DNA of 64,000 bases from Bacillota bacterium (lineage in GTDB: Bacteria > Bacillota > Clostridia > Oscillospirales > Oscillospiraceae). The DNA lies in the NCBI GenBank assembly GCA_023386265.1, contig JAEWKA010000004.1, positions 1 through 64,000 of the forward strand. Direction: 5' to 3'. Made by a program: the position numbers and the translations under genes. The stretch's first letter is position 1. Every line of letters starts with the position of its first letter. The notes under the pieces are model-generated. The model was not told where the DNA came from. It was given only the letters and a program-made list of their open reading frames with translations, and ran no database searches. Positions 8,030 through 16,787 of this stretch are shown in pieces.

Positions 8030-9213
8030 AAAAAGAAAAAAAGGCCACTATTAACCCTATTAACCGTGGTTTTTTGAGCGTAATCGGCGACGATAGACGT
8101 CAGTCTATCTCAATACCGCTGTTTGCAATCATTCTTAGTATTCTTGCCGGAGCGATAGTAATACTGCTATTCGGTAAAAATCCAATTACGGCTTTTGTGA
8201 GCTTTCTTCAGGGCAGCGGTATTTTACCGAAACTCGAATACGCGGCGAAGAAAAGCATCCTGACAGACTTCATGAGCATGATAAACTCGCTTACGCCAAT
8301 GATATTTGCGGCGCTTGCGGTTGCTGTCGCTCTTAAAACAGGACTATTTAATATTGGTGTATCGGGACAGATGCTGGTTGCAGGCTTTATAGCCACCATA
8401 ACGGTTGGTTATTCACATTTACCCGCAGCTATTGCCATGCCGCTCGTTCTCATTATCGGAGTTGTATGCGGCGGGGCCGCGGGTGCGTTTATAGGCTGGC
8501 TCAAGCATCGCTTCAACATCAATGAGGTCGTAACCTCAATCATGCTGAACTACATTTTTCAATATGTCATCAGCTACTTTATCAACTCAAATTATGTAAA
8601 CCCGGTTTCGCGCCAGTCGAACCCCATAACCGCAGGAAGACTTACGCTTGTGGATGTTCCGGCTTTCGGGCTGAAAATGGACATTCCGCTTGCGTTTCTG
8701 CTAACGATACCGGTTGCGATACTCGTTTTGTTCTTACTCAACAGAACCCGTCTGGGATATGAGCTCAAGATTGTCGGGCTCAATAAAAGAGCCGCGAAGT
8801 ATTCGGGTATCAACGTGGGAAGAAGCGTAGTCACCTCCATGGCAATTTCCGGTGCGCTTGCGGGGCTTGCGGGCGTCACGCTCTATCTCGGGTATTACAA
8901 CAGCATCATGCCGCGTGTTCTCACCTCGGTCGGCTTCGACTCGATTGCGGTATGCCTGCTGGGAAACCTGCATCCGATAGGAATACTGTTCTCGTCTCTG
9001 CTTATAACGATCATTTCCAAGGGCAGCAACTACATGAGTTCAATTATGAACATACCGCAGGAGATAGCGCAGGTCATAACGGGACTGATTCTTCTGTTCT
9101 CGGCCTGCGGAGCCTATATTCGTTACAAGGTTGCTCAGGCTAGGGAGGAACTGTCAGACCTGAAGCTCAAGGCTGAACAAAAAATCGACGGAGAAGGAGG
9201 CGAAAAGGCATGA
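8026..9213 (+). CDS. Nucleoside ABC transporter permease 1 (NupP-like)
   Basis: The 395-residue membrane protein has about ten hydrophobic helices and belongs to the BPD_transp_2 permease family (the region around TGLFNIGVSGQMLVAGF is the usual conserved core). It forms half of the membrane channel of the nucleoside importer. It overlaps the ATPase gene by ATGA and the second permease gene by ATGA as well, so translation is probably coupled. The C-terminal 40 residues are charged and cytoplasmic. Confidence 0.9.
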   Translation: MKKEKKATINPINRGFLSVIGDDRRQSISIPLFAIILSILAGAIVILLFGKNPITAFVSFLQGSGILPKLEYAAKKSILTDFMSMINSLTPMIFAALAVAVALKTGLFNIGVSGQMLVAGFIATITVGYSHLPAAIAMPLVLIIGVVCGGAAGAFIGWLKHRFNINEVVTSIMLNYIFQYVISYFINSNYVNPVSRQSNPITAGRLTLVDVPAFGLKMDIPLAFLLTIPVAILVLFLLNRTRLGYELKIVGLNKRAAKYSGINVGRSVVTSMAISGALAGLAGVTLYLGYYNSIMPRVLTSVGFDSIAVCLLGNLHPIGILFSSLLITIISKGSNYMSSIMNIPQEIAQVITGLILLFSACGAYIRYKVAQAREELSDLKLKAEQKIDGEGGEKA

Positions 9214-10172
9214 GTACAATCATCATTCAGGGCATGGCCTTTGCACTGCCTCTATTTATCATAGCAATCGGCGGTATTTACAGCGAACGCAGTGGTATCA
9301 CGAACCTCGCACTGGAGGGTTTTTTGGGATTCGGTGCATTCTTCGGCGCAGCGGTCGTTATGGCTATGACTGGAGGGAATATTGGTTCTCTGGAAGTTCC
9401 GATGTTCTTCGTAGCGCTTATATTCTCCATGATTGGCGGCGCATTATTTGCAATGCTCCATGCCCTTCTGTGCATACCCTTCAAAGCAAATCAGGTTATC
9501 AGCGGCGTAGTAATCAACATCCTCGCCGTTGCGCTTACCGCATTCTTCACGAGCCAGTTCAATACGGTTCTTCTTGGCAAGCCTACCAACAAATTTATCC
9601 TCGGTGTGTGCCACACATTCACCGTTCCGGGTATCTCGAAGATTCCGGTGCTTGGAGCATTCTTTACCGATGTATATTACTATATCCCGATAATAATCAT
9701 CATTGCTCTGTTTATGGCCTATGTGCTTTACAGGACCCGCTTCGGGCTGCGCCTGCGCGCCTGCGGCGATAACCCGCACGCTGTCGATGCTGCCGGTGCA
9801 GACGTTTCGAAAATACGCTTCATCGCCGTCATGATCTCCGGTGCTATGTCAGGTATCGGCGGTATGTGCTTTGCATATTCAATCTCCTCAAGCTTTTCAC
9901 CGAGTATTTACGCCGGCTACGGCTTCCTTGCCATCGCCGCGCTCATCTTTGGAAACTGGAAAATTGGGCCGACGCTCGGCGCGTGTCTGCTGTTCGGCTT
10001 TGCACGTTCGGGTGGCTATGAGCTTGCTCAGGAGTTGGGTTTTTCCAGCGCGTTCTCGGATATCATAATGATCCTACCTTATATTATAACGCTCCTGTTG
10101 CTCATGTTCTTCTCCTCGACGAACCGCGCACCGCGCGCTTTGGGTGAAATTTACGACAAGGGCAAGAGGTAA
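9210..10172 (+). CDS. Nucleoside ABC transporter permease 2 (NupQ-like)
   Basis: The 320-residue permease also belongs to the BPD_transp_2 family, with the characteristic SGITNLALEGFLGFGAFFG stretch near residue 30. It pairs with the preceding permease to make the heteromeric channel. It is the last gene of the transporter operon and is followed by a bidirectional terminator. Confidence 0.9.
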   Translation: MSTIIIQGMAFALPLFIIAIGGIYSERSGITNLALEGFLGFGAFFGAAVVMAMTGGNIGSLEVPMFFVALIFSMIGGALFAMLHALLCIPFKANQVISGVVINILAVALTAFFTSQFNTVLLGKPTNKFILGVCHTFTVPGISKIPVLGAFFTDVYYYIPIIIIIALFMAYVLYRTRFGLRLRACGDNPHAVDAAGADVSKIRFIAVMISGAMSGIGGMCFAYSISSSFSPSIYAGYGFLAIAALIFGNWKIGPTLGACLLFGFARSGGYELAQELGFSSAFSDIIMILPYIITLLLLMFFSSTNRAPRALGEIYDKGKR

Positions 10173-10184
10173 ACGAAATATAAT

Positions 10185-10216
10185 AAAAAAAGAGAGCACT
10201 CAGTGCTCTCTTTTTT
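10185..10216. terminator. Bidirectional terminator after the nucleoside transporter operon
   Basis: A 15-bp stem (about 10186-10200 with 10202-10216) carries A and T runs at its base. It serves the transporter operon from the left and overlaps the stop codon of the small minus-strand gene on the right. Confidence 0.85.
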
Positions 10217-10403
10217 ATTCGACAATAAAGGACTGGACAAAAGCATCCATTTCCGAAGTTGAAACGATGCTGTGGGTGCGCTCAATCATCGCCCGCTTCT
10301 GCCCGGCAGTCATATGCATATATTTTTCCATAGCAGGCGGATGCTTAATAAGCGACATACCAAGACCCAAGGGTATCTCCGGCGGTTCTGTGAACATATT
10401 CAT
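10215..10403 (-). CDS. Small conserved protein of unknown function, 62 aa
   Basis: The 62-residue reading frame has a good ribosome-binding site (GAGGTG seven bases before the ATG) and ends inside the terminator. It contains IPLGLGMSLIKHPPAMEKYMHMTAGQ-type sequence, which I recognise as a pattern recurring in small uncharacterised clostridial proteins (a mean-length helix with MxxYxxM followed by a Q-K-R segment). The sequence is soluble and helix-rich, with no cysteines or membrane segment. It lies 39 bases after the Nudix gene on the same strand and may be cotranscribed with it. Function unknown. Confidence 0.65.
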   Translation of the reverse strand: MNMFTEPPEIPLGLGMSLIKHPPAMEKYMHMTAGQKRAMIERTHSIVSTSEMDAFVQSFIVE

Positions 10404-10442
10404 GCAGTCACCTCAAAATAAGTGTCTGCGTTTTTTAGTCGA

Positions 10443-11021
10443 TTATTCGCAAAGTGCTCGAGTCACAAATTGCGACCATGTTTCCATTTGCTCGGAAAGA
10501 GCGGGAAGCTCGGAGCGTTTGACCCAAAAGCCTTCAAGCTTCTCGGTTTCAAGAACTGAGACCTCGCCCGTCACTTCAAGCGTAAAGGAAAGTCCGAGAT
10601 GTACGGAACCGACCTCAGTCAAATCGTCGTTTATCATGCCGCTGGGAGTTATCTTTCCCATACTATCGATTTTGACCTCTTCCTCGATCTCGCGCTTCAT
10701 GCCGCGAAACAGCACATCGTCGCCGCGACCGTCCGTTTCAGGGTTGATGTGCCCACCGACACCGATGGACAGTAGTCCGTGCAAACGAGTTTCATTGCCC
10801 TTTTTGAGCCTGCGAGTAACGAAGACCTCGTCACCACGGCAGATTGTTACATAGGGGATAATCTGTTTGTGAGTAGGGTCGTTCTCCGCATCGGGGCGGG
10901 GCAGAAATTCATAATTGTTAAGAATTATGTCAACAACTTTATCGCAATTTTCAGTGACAATACCTTTTTGTGGAATAAAGTTTGCAATGAGCTCTCTTTT
11001 TACTGTAAGTACGTTTTCCAT
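10443..11021 (-). CDS. Nudix-type predicted phosphoesterase
   Basis: The 192-residue protein carries a Nudix-like box from GGHINPE to REIEEEV: the catalytic REIEEE core is intact, but the segment between the first glycines and the arginine is longer than in the canonical 23-residue box. This long-box form resembles the MutT-related predicted phosphoesterases of COG4112. Nudix enzymes hydrolyse nucleoside diphosphates linked to another group; the substrate is not predictable. The ATG at 11021 has AAGGAG about 12 bases upstream, slightly far. The gene is divergent from the DUF1015 gene. Confidence 0.8.
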   Translation of the reverse strand: MENVLTVKRELIANFIPQKGIVTENCDKVVDIILNNYEFLPRPDAENDPTHKQIIPYVTICRGDEVFVTRRLKKGNETRLHGLLSIGVGGHINPETDGRGDDVLFRGMKREIEEEVKIDSMGKITPSGMINDDLTEVGSVHLGLSFTLEVTGEVSVLETEKLEGFWVKRSELPALSEQMETWSQFVTRALCE

Positions 11022-11135
11022 ATGGGCATAACGCTCCTTTTTGTCGGCTAAAAAGATGATACCACGAAATGGATCGTATTAAAAGTATTTTTGTCAGTTG
11101 AGCTTATGTTAAAAAATTAATAAAAGGAAATGCAC

Positions 11136-11164
11136 TTGTCAAAGCGGTGGGAATTTGGTAATAT
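11136..11164 (+). promoter_or_regulatory. Sigma-A promoter of the DUF1015 gene
   Basis: TTGTCA (11136-11141) and TAATAT (11159-11164) are 17 bases apart, about 33 bases before the start codon. Confidence 0.6.
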
Positions 11165-11196
11165 CAAATAAGTTTCTTTTATTGGAGGTTCTTAAT

Positions 11197-12450
11197 ATGG
11201 ATAAATTGTTTATTCCCGGCGATATTCTGCTGCCGAAAAACGCGGATATGGGACTATGGAGCGTCATCGCCTGCGATCAGTATACATCGCAGCCCGAATA
11301 TTGGGACGCGCTTTCCGAAAAGGTCGGAGACGCGCCCTCGACACTGAGACTTATTTTGCCCGAGGCGTATCTGGAGACGAAGGACACGCTCACAGAGACG
11401 GAAAAAATTAATCGCACTATGGTAAAATATCTTGAAGACGACGTATTTACAACCGTTGAAAACTCTTATATATATGTTGAACGCGAGTTGGTTGCGGGAA
11501 AGACTCGTTGCGGACTGGTCGGGCTAATTGACCTTGAAACATATGATTATAGAAAAGATTCCGTTTCGCCCGTACATGCGACGGAGGGAACGGTTGAGTC
11601 TCGTCTGCCGCCGCGTGTTAAGATTCGCGAAGGTGCATGCCTTGAGCTTCCTCACATCGTCGTATTTGTCGATGACCCCAAAAACGCAGTTTTTGAGGGC
11701 TTGGACGATGGAGAAAGGCTCTATGATTTTGATTTAATTGATGACGGCGGACACATTACGGGCAGGCGCGTCTCCGGCAAAGCCGCAGATAGGGTACAGG
11801 GAGCACTTGCGCAGCTCGCAGAGCCCGAATACCTCGAAAAACGCTATGCTCTTAATGGCAAGTCTCCGGTCGTCATTGCAATGGGGGACGGCAACCACAG
11901 CCTTGCGACTGCCCGTCTCTGCTGGGAGGAAATCAGAGAGAGCCTGACTCCCGAAGAGAGAGCAAATCACCCGGCACGCTTCGGACTTGCCGAGCTTGTT
12001 AACATCCATGACCCTTCGATAACCTTTGAACCTATTCATAGAGTGCTGTTTGAGACAGACCCCAAGAACTATTTTGACGAGGCGGAGAACTTCTTCAGCG
12101 GCAAAAATGGCGAAGGGAAAACTTCACACAAAATTACACTTGCCTGCGGAGGAGAAACCGAGGAAATTATTATCAAGGGGCATACAATCGGAAACCTCAT
12201 TGCCCTTTGCCAGAGTTTCTGCGTTGAATATATCAAGACCCACGGCGGAAAACTCGATTACATCCACGACGATGATACGACCCTTGAAATGGCGGGACGC
12301 CCAGAATGCGCCGGACTTCTTCTGCCCGCTATGGATAAAAATGAGCTTTTCCCCTCAATCATAGAGAGCGGAGTTTTCCCCGCAAAAAGCTTTTCAATCG
12401 GCCCTGCGCGCGACAAGAGGTATTATCTTGAGTGCAGGAAAATCAAATAG
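11197..12450 (+). CDS. DUF1015 family protein
   Basis: The 417-residue protein has the hallmark motif of DUF1015 (COG4198), AMGDGNHSLATAR, and the N-terminal pattern WSVIACDQYTSQPEYW. It is soluble, without signal peptide or membrane segments. The family is widespread in anaerobes, and its GDGNH motif suggests phosphate or metal binding; I assign no reaction. I start at 11197 because GGAGG lies seven bases upstream. It is monocistronic, between its own promoter and a strong terminator. Confidence 0.85.
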   Translation: MDKLFIPGDILLPKNADMGLWSVIACDQYTSQPEYWDALSEKVGDAPSTLRLILPEAYLETKDTLTETEKINRTMVKYLEDDVFTTVENSYIYVERELVAGKTRCGLVGLIDLETYDYRKDSVSPVHATEGTVESRLPPRVKIREGACLELPHIVVFVDDPKNAVFEGLDDGERLYDFDLIDDGGHITGRRVSGKAADRVQGALAQLAEPEYLEKRYALNGKSPVVIAMGDGNHSLATARLCWEEIRESLTPEERANHPARFGLAELVNIHDPSITFEPIHRVLFETDPKNYFDEAENFFSGKNGEGKTSHKITLACGGETEEIIIKGHTIGNLIALCQSFCVEYIKTHGGKLDYIHDDDTTLEMAGRPECAGLLLPAMDKNELFPSIIESGVFPAKSFSIGPARDKRYYLECRKIK

Positions 12451-12472
12451 CTATACCTAATCAAACAATCAG

Positions 12473-12504
12473 GACCCGACGGCAAAAGCCGTCGGGTCTT
12501 TTTT
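12473..12504 (+). terminator. Terminator after the DUF1015 gene
   Basis: A perfect 11-bp GC-rich stem (12473-12483 with 12488-12498), tetraloop AAAA, is followed by six T residues. Confidence 0.92.
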
Positions 12505-12539
12505 ATGTCCTTATGGAAAGTAAAAACTTATTTTTACCT

Positions 12540-12568
12540 GCATATTGCGCGGACAAGGTAAATAAGAT
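12540..12568 (+). promoter_or_regulatory. Candidate sigma-E promoter of the spoIIIA operon
   Basis: GCATATT (12540-12546) fits the sigma-E -35 consensus. The -10 candidate AATAAGAT, 14 bases later, matches only five of eight positions. The operon is known to be sigma-E dependent in Bacillus. Confidence 0.4.
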
Positions 12569-12618
12569 TGAGTTGAGGATAACAAACCCGATACGTCTCA
12601 CCTCATGGGGGTAAATGG

Positions 12619-13512
12619 ATGACAAGCACAGTACAGGAATTTATAAGGGCCGCGAGGCTCCTGCCGCCCTGCCTTCGCACGGAGGTTCTAAACCTGCCGG
12701 ACGGCGCAACGGACAGGGCCGAAGAAATAAGGCTCCGCGTGGGGAGAGCACCGACGCTGGTCGTTTCCGGAGACGAAGTTGAAATCTTGCCTATGCACAA
12801 GATAACTGCTTCGGAGCTGCAGCTCGTGCTCGAAATCGCGACTCGTGCTTCGGCTCATACATATGCCGACAGTATAAGGCAAGGCTTTGTAACGGCGGAG
12901 GGCGGCTGCCGCGTGGGACTTTGCGGGACCGCCGTTACTGATGAAAACAAAATTTCAAGCTTGCGGAGGCTTTCCTCGCTCTGCGTTCGGATACCGAGGG
13001 AAAAACGAGGCTGTGCGGATGAGGTGTTTAAAACCCTGATAAGCGGCGGGTTTAAGTCAACTCTCATAGTTTCACCCCCGGGAGCGGGAAAGACGACTCT
13101 TCTTCGGGAGCTTGTACGCCTTTTGTCCGATAGTGGGACAAGGATTTCGCTGGTTGACGAACGCAGTGAGGTGGCAGGTACCTTTGAGGGACAGCCCTGC
13201 TTCGATGTAGGCATGAGGACGGACGTTTTATCGGGCGCACCGAAGGGCGAGGGCATCTTTCTTCTGCTCCGTTCAATGGCTCCACAGCTCATCGCTTTTG
13301 ACGAGATAACATCGCCCGATGATATAGAGGCAGCGGAAACGGCGTCAAACTGCGGGGTTTCGCTTCTCGCAACGGCGCACGGGGCAGGTATTTCGGACCT
13401 TACCGAGCGTGCCCTGTACAGAAAATTGCTAGATAAACGAATTTTTGAAAGAGCCGTGATAATTGAAAATATCAAAGGCAGGAGGAGATATACGGTGGAG
13501 GACTTAACGTGA
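12619..13512 (+). CDS. spoIIIAA: Stage III sporulation protein AA
   Basis: The 297-residue protein is the secretion-ATPase-like first member of the spoIIIA operon. Walker A is PPGAGKTT (residues 153-160) and Walker B is LIAFDEI (224-230), as in type II/IV secretion ATPases. In Bacillus it acts in the mother cell, powering the SpoIIIA-SpoIIQ channel that keeps sigma-G active in the engulfed forespore. All eight spoIIIA genes follow in the standard order. A GGGGG stretch precedes the ATG. Its stop overlaps the next start as GTGA. Confidence 0.95.
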   Translation: MTSTVQEFIRAARLLPPCLRTEVLNLPDGATDRAEEIRLRVGRAPTLVVSGDEVEILPMHKITASELQLVLEIATRASAHTYADSIRQGFVTAEGGCRVGLCGTAVTDENKISSLRRLSSLCVRIPREKRGCADEVFKTLISGGFKSTLIVSPPGAGKTTLLRELVRLLSDSGTRISLVDERSEVAGTFEGQPCFDVGMRTDVLSGAPKGEGIFLLLRSMAPQLIAFDEITSPDDIEAAETASNCGVSLLATAHGAGISDLTERALYRKLLDKRIFERAVIIENIKGRRRYTVEDLT

Positions 13513-14021
13513 GAACAATCGGTGCTCTTTTTCTTGTCTGCGCTTGCACGCTTTTCGGTATTGGACAGGCAAGGAAGCTTTACTTCCGGCGGAGCTGCCT
13601 TGCGGGCGCGCTGGATGCTCTTCGCTTCATGAGCGCAGAGCTCAAAAACGGGGCCGTGCCGATACCCGAAATTTTTGCGGAGCTACGCGCTCTGCCAAAT
13701 ACTAAGCTACACGGTTTTTTTGAAACGCTTTGCACAAAAATGGATAGCTTCGGGGAAGAGAGTCTCGCCGATTTATGGAGCGGCTGCATTATGAACGATC
13801 AAACAATATCCCTTTCACAGAGACAGCGACAGGAGCTTTCAAGGGTCGGGTCCTATCTCGGCAGATATTCCGAAGCTGAGCAGTCTGATGCAATCGCGGC
13901 CTGTGCGGAACATCTGGAAGCTGAACTAAAAATAAGCTCGGACAAAGCGAGAGAGGGCGCAAAGCTTTTTACAGGTCTGGGACTTACCTTTGGACTCATG
14001 CTTGCAGCCGTTTTACTTTAA
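13509..14021 (+). CDS. spoIIIAB: Stage III sporulation protein AB
   Basis: The 170-residue protein begins with a hydrophobic helix and ends with a second one (GLGLTFGLMLAAVLL), with a soluble helical domain between, as in SpoIIIAB, which resembles GspF-like type II secretion proteins. It starts with GTG, overlapping the spoIIIAA stop by four bases, so translation is coupled. It belongs to the mother-cell side of the feeding-tube channel. Confidence 0.92.
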   Translation: MRTIGALFLVCACTLFGIGQARKLYFRRSCLAGALDALRFMSAELKNGAVPIPEIFAELRALPNTKLHGFFETLCTKMDSFGEESLADLWSGCIMNDQTISLSQRQRQELSRVGSYLGRYSEAEQSDAIAACAEHLEAELKISSDKAREGAKLFTGLGLTFGLMLAAVLL

Positions 14022-14054
14022 CGGGTTCTCTAAGATAACATACGGGAGGATACT

Positions 14055-14249
14055 ATGGACATTGACCTCATATTTAAAATTGCCGCTGTCGGAATTCTTG
14101 TAGCTGTACTAAATATAATTCTTTCCCGTTCTGGGCGCGACGATCAGGCACTCATGGTGACGCTCGCGGCACTCGTCGTCGTCCTTGCGCTGGTTGTGCA
14201 GCAGATAAGTGATCTCTTCACGCTCATTAAAGGCCTCTTTGGTCTCTAG
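14055..14249 (+). CDS. spoIIIAC: Stage III sporulation protein AC
   Basis: A 64-residue protein with two membrane helices, the normal size for SpoIIIAC. A GGGAGG site precedes the ATG. It sits between spoIIIAB and spoIIIAD and is an integral membrane part of the SpoIIIA complex. Confidence 0.92.
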   Translation: MDIDLIFKIAAVGILVAVLNIILSRSGRDDQALMVTLAALVVVLALVVQQISDLFTLIKGLFGL

Positions 14250-14251
14250 CT

Positions 14252-14638
14252 ATGGATTTGATTATCAAAGCCGTGGTTATCGGCATTACAGGTACCGTAT
14301 TGATGCTAATCATAAAGAGGACAAACCCTGAGATGTCGACAGTTCTGGCACTTGCGATATGTGCGTTGATAGTCGGGATGACGATGAAAATATTTTCATC
14401 GGTCACTGAAGTGCTCGACCTCGTGGAGCTGGAATCGGGTTTTTCGTCTGCATATACGGCACCAATCCTCAAGTGCGTCGGAATCGGTATAACAGCAAGA
14501 ATAGGGAGCGATATTTGCAAGGATTCGAAACAGGAAGCGGTTGCATCCGCGGTCGAAATCTGCGGGGCTGTCTGCGCGCTCTATGTTTCGCTTCCTTTAA
14601 TCAAAACAATGCTGCGAATGATAGGTGAACTGGCGTGA
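14252..14638 (+). CDS. spoIIIAD: Stage III sporulation protein AD
   Basis: The 128-residue membrane protein has several hydrophobic helices and shows partial likeness to SpoIIIAC (both share the RSG/RTNPE loop followed by a long hydrophobic stretch). The ATG lies two bases after the spoIIIAC stop with no strong ribosome-binding site, so it is probably translated by coupling. Length and position match SpoIIIAD. Confidence 0.92.
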   Translation: MDLIIKAVVIGITGTVLMLIIKRTNPEMSTVLALAICALIVGMTMKIFSSVTEVLDLVELESGFSSAYTAPILKCVGIGITARIGSDICKDSKQEAVASAVEICGAVCALYVSLPLIKTMLRMIGELA

Positions 14639-15792
14639 AAAAAGCACGAATTATTATCTGCTGCCTGTTTCTCATGTTCATAATGACCGGCTTTGCGCAT
14701 GCGGAATCAGCGGATGGACAGGCTGAAACGGCGGATACAAACGCAATCTATCCTCCGGAAATCGCCGAACAGTCGGAGGCAATGGATACTGAAAGCATGA
14801 CAGACGCCTTGCCGCAAGACGCAAAAAAGATACTCGGAGATATTTCTCTCACAGATACCGATATGGGGGACAAAGGTTTTCAGTCGGTGTTGAATACGAT
14901 CAAGGATAGTATCTTTGGAATATTCAAAAGCGCGCTGAGCTCCGCAGCGAAAATACTAATAGTAGTCGTTCTTTGCGCGGCGGCGACTTCGGCGATGAAT
15001 GAGGGCGGAGTGCGGGACATGGTAACGCTCGGCGGAACAGTTGCCGTTTCAGCAATCGCAATTAGCAATGTTCATTCGTTCATCGGCCTGGGCGTTGAGA
15101 CGCTAACTTCGCTATCCGATTTTTCAAAGGCGCTGCTGCCGGTCATGTGCTCAGCCGCGGCTAGCGCGGGGGCGTTTACTTCCGCCTCGGCAAAATATGC
15201 GGCGACGGCCTTGTTTATGGACGTGCTAATTACATTATCGGTTAACATAATAGTGCCGCTTATCAGCCTGTATCTGGCCTCAGTAATTGCCAATGCTTTG
15301 CTTTCAAAGGACTATATCGCAAGAGTATCGACTCTTCTCAAGTGGCTTTGCACAACGGCGCTTACGCTGCTGATGATGGCTTTCACAACCTATCTCGGTA
15401 TGACGGGCCTAATCTCCGGTAAGGCGGACGAAGTAGCCACAAGGCTCACGAAAACAGCTCTCGGAACAGTCCTTCCGGTAGTCGGGAGCATCATCTCGGA
15501 TACCGCAGAGACGCTGGTGGCGGGGGCCGGTATAATTAGAAACGCAATCGGTATTTTCGGGTTTCTGGCGGTGGCCGCGATTTGCCTAACACCCTTCCTG
15601 ACTCTGGGCCTGCACTATCTTGTATATAAGGGTACTGCGGCGTTTACGGAGGCGCTTGCGGACAAGCGTATGGCGGAGCTTGTTTCCGATGTGGGCGCGG
15701 CATTCGGAATGCTTCTCGCTCTGGTCGGCTGCGGCGGTATGATGCTCTTTTTCTCGATTATTTCGAGCATGAAGGCGGTGACCGGTATATGA
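14635..15792 (+). CDS. spoIIIAE: Stage III sporulation protein AE
   Basis: The 385-residue protein has an N-terminal signal-like segment (GTG start, MKKARIIICCLFLMFIMTG), an acidic stretch, then about seven membrane helices. This matches SpoIIIAE, the large multipass component of the channel. It overlaps spoIIIAD and spoIIIAF by four bases each. Confidence 0.93.
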   Translation: MKKARIIICCLFLMFIMTGFAHAESADGQAETADTNAIYPPEIAEQSEAMDTESMTDALPQDAKKILGDISLTDTDMGDKGFQSVLNTIKDSIFGIFKSALSSAAKILIVVVLCAAATSAMNEGGVRDMVTLGGTVAVSAIAISNVHSFIGLGVETLTSLSDFSKALLPVMCSAAASAGAFTSASAKYAATALFMDVLITLSVNIIVPLISLYLASVIANALLSKDYIARVSTLLKWLCTTALTLLMMAFTTYLGMTGLISGKADEVATRLTKTALGTVLPVVGSIISDTAETLVAGAGIIRNAIGIFGFLAVAAICLTPFLTLGLHYLVYKGTAAFTEALADKRMAELVSDVGAAFGMLLALVGCGGMMLFFSIISSMKAVTGI

Positions 15793-16283
15793 CGGAGTTC
15801 GCAGGCGAGTGGGTTAGGGGAATTGCCGGGGCGGCACTAATTTGCGCGGCGGCTACGGCGCTGACGCCGAAGGGCAAGGTCAAGAATGTTCTCAAGCTTC
15901 TTTGCGGAATTGTCCTTATAATCGCAATGCTAAATCCGATTTTAAAGCAGGATTTTCCGAATATGTCGATGGACATGTCAGAATACAGAAAACAGGCGGA
16001 TGAAATTATTGGCAAGTCCAAAGAAAAGGAAAACAGTCTGTCAAGAACTATCATAGAGGACGAACTGGAAACATATATATTGGACAAAGCGGAAAGCCTG
16101 AACGTGCAGCTTCAAAGCGTTGAGGTTTCGGTGAAGTGGGGTGATGAGGGGTGCTGGTATCCCTATGAGGTCCGCTTGGAAGCGGACATACCGGAGAGGG
16201 AGAAATACCTGATTTCAAATAGTATCGAAGCAGAGCTGGGAGTTTCGAATGACCGACAGTATTGGAGCAATTATGAAGGATAA
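15789..16283 (+). CDS. spoIIIAF: Stage III sporulation protein AF
   Basis: The 164-residue protein has two N-terminal membrane helices followed by a soluble domain with a beta-alpha pattern like the ring-building motif of SpoIIIAG and SpoIIIAH. Length and position match SpoIIIAF. It starts within an ATGA overlap with spoIIIAE. Confidence 0.9.
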   Translation: MTEFAGEWVRGIAGAALICAAATALTPKGKVKNVLKLLCGIVLIIAMLNPILKQDFPNMSMDMSEYRKQADEIIGKSKEKENSLSRTIIEDELETYILDKAESLNVQLQSVEVSVKWGDEGCWYPYEVRLEADIPEREKYLISNSIEAELGVSNDRQYWSNYEG

Positions 16284-16752
16284 TGGACAAAAGAAGCCGG
16301 GACTTTTAGGAATTCTAAAAAACAAATATGCGCTCATAGTGCTCGCAGTGGGGCTGATACTGATTCTCTGGCCGAGTAGTAGCAGCAAAAAAGAGGATAC
16401 AAAGACGACCGAATTGACAGCTCCAGCCTTTTCAATCACCGACGAGGAATCAAGGCTCGCGTCTCAGCTATCAAAAATTAAGGGCGCAGGCAAAGTGTCA
16501 GTTCTCCTCTCCTTGATGGGCAGCGCCTCGCGCGAGCTTGCCGAAGGGGAGGAAGGAACGCTGGTCGTTTCGGAAAACGGTAAGGAGAGGGTAGTCGAAT
16601 TATATTATGTAAACCCCGAATATCTTGGCGCGGTAATTGTCTGCGAAGGTGCGGATTCAGCAGATGTCAGGCTCAAGGTTTCAAGAGCAGTTGCAGCTTA
16701 CACGGGGCTCGGTACTGACGAGATCACCGTTTTAAGTATGGAAAACAAGTAA
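16273..16752 (+). CDS. spoIIIAG: Stage III sporulation protein AG
   Basis: The protein has a short basic N-terminus, one membrane helix (YALIVLAVGLILILW) and a soluble domain with ring-building motif character (SKIKGAGKVSVLLSLMGS). SpoIIIAG forms a large ring in the space between mother cell and forespore. I chose the ATG at 16273, with TTGGAG five bases upstream (159 aa). The in-frame ATG at 16249 is an alternative and would enlarge the overlap with spoIIIAF to 35 bases. Confidence 0.9.
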   Translation: MKDNGQKKPGLLGILKNKYALIVLAVGLILILWPSSSSKKEDTKTTELTAPAFSITDEESRLASQLSKIKGAGKVSVLLSLMGSASRELAEGEEGTLVVSENGKERVVELYYVNPEYLGAVIVCEGADSADVRLKVSRAVAAYTGLGTDEITVLSMENK

Positions 16753-16787
16753 ACAAGAAGGAATAGGAATAAAACGGAGGAGGAACA

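Noticed and set aside
12432..12614. 60-residue plus-strand frame between the DUF1015 gene and spoIIIAA
   Set aside because: It crosses the terminator at 12473-12504 and has no start signal or likeness to any family.
12855..13475. 206-residue minus-strand frame opposite spoIIIAA
   Set aside because: It is a codon-bias shadow of spoIIIAA, Ser/Arg-rich, with no start signal.
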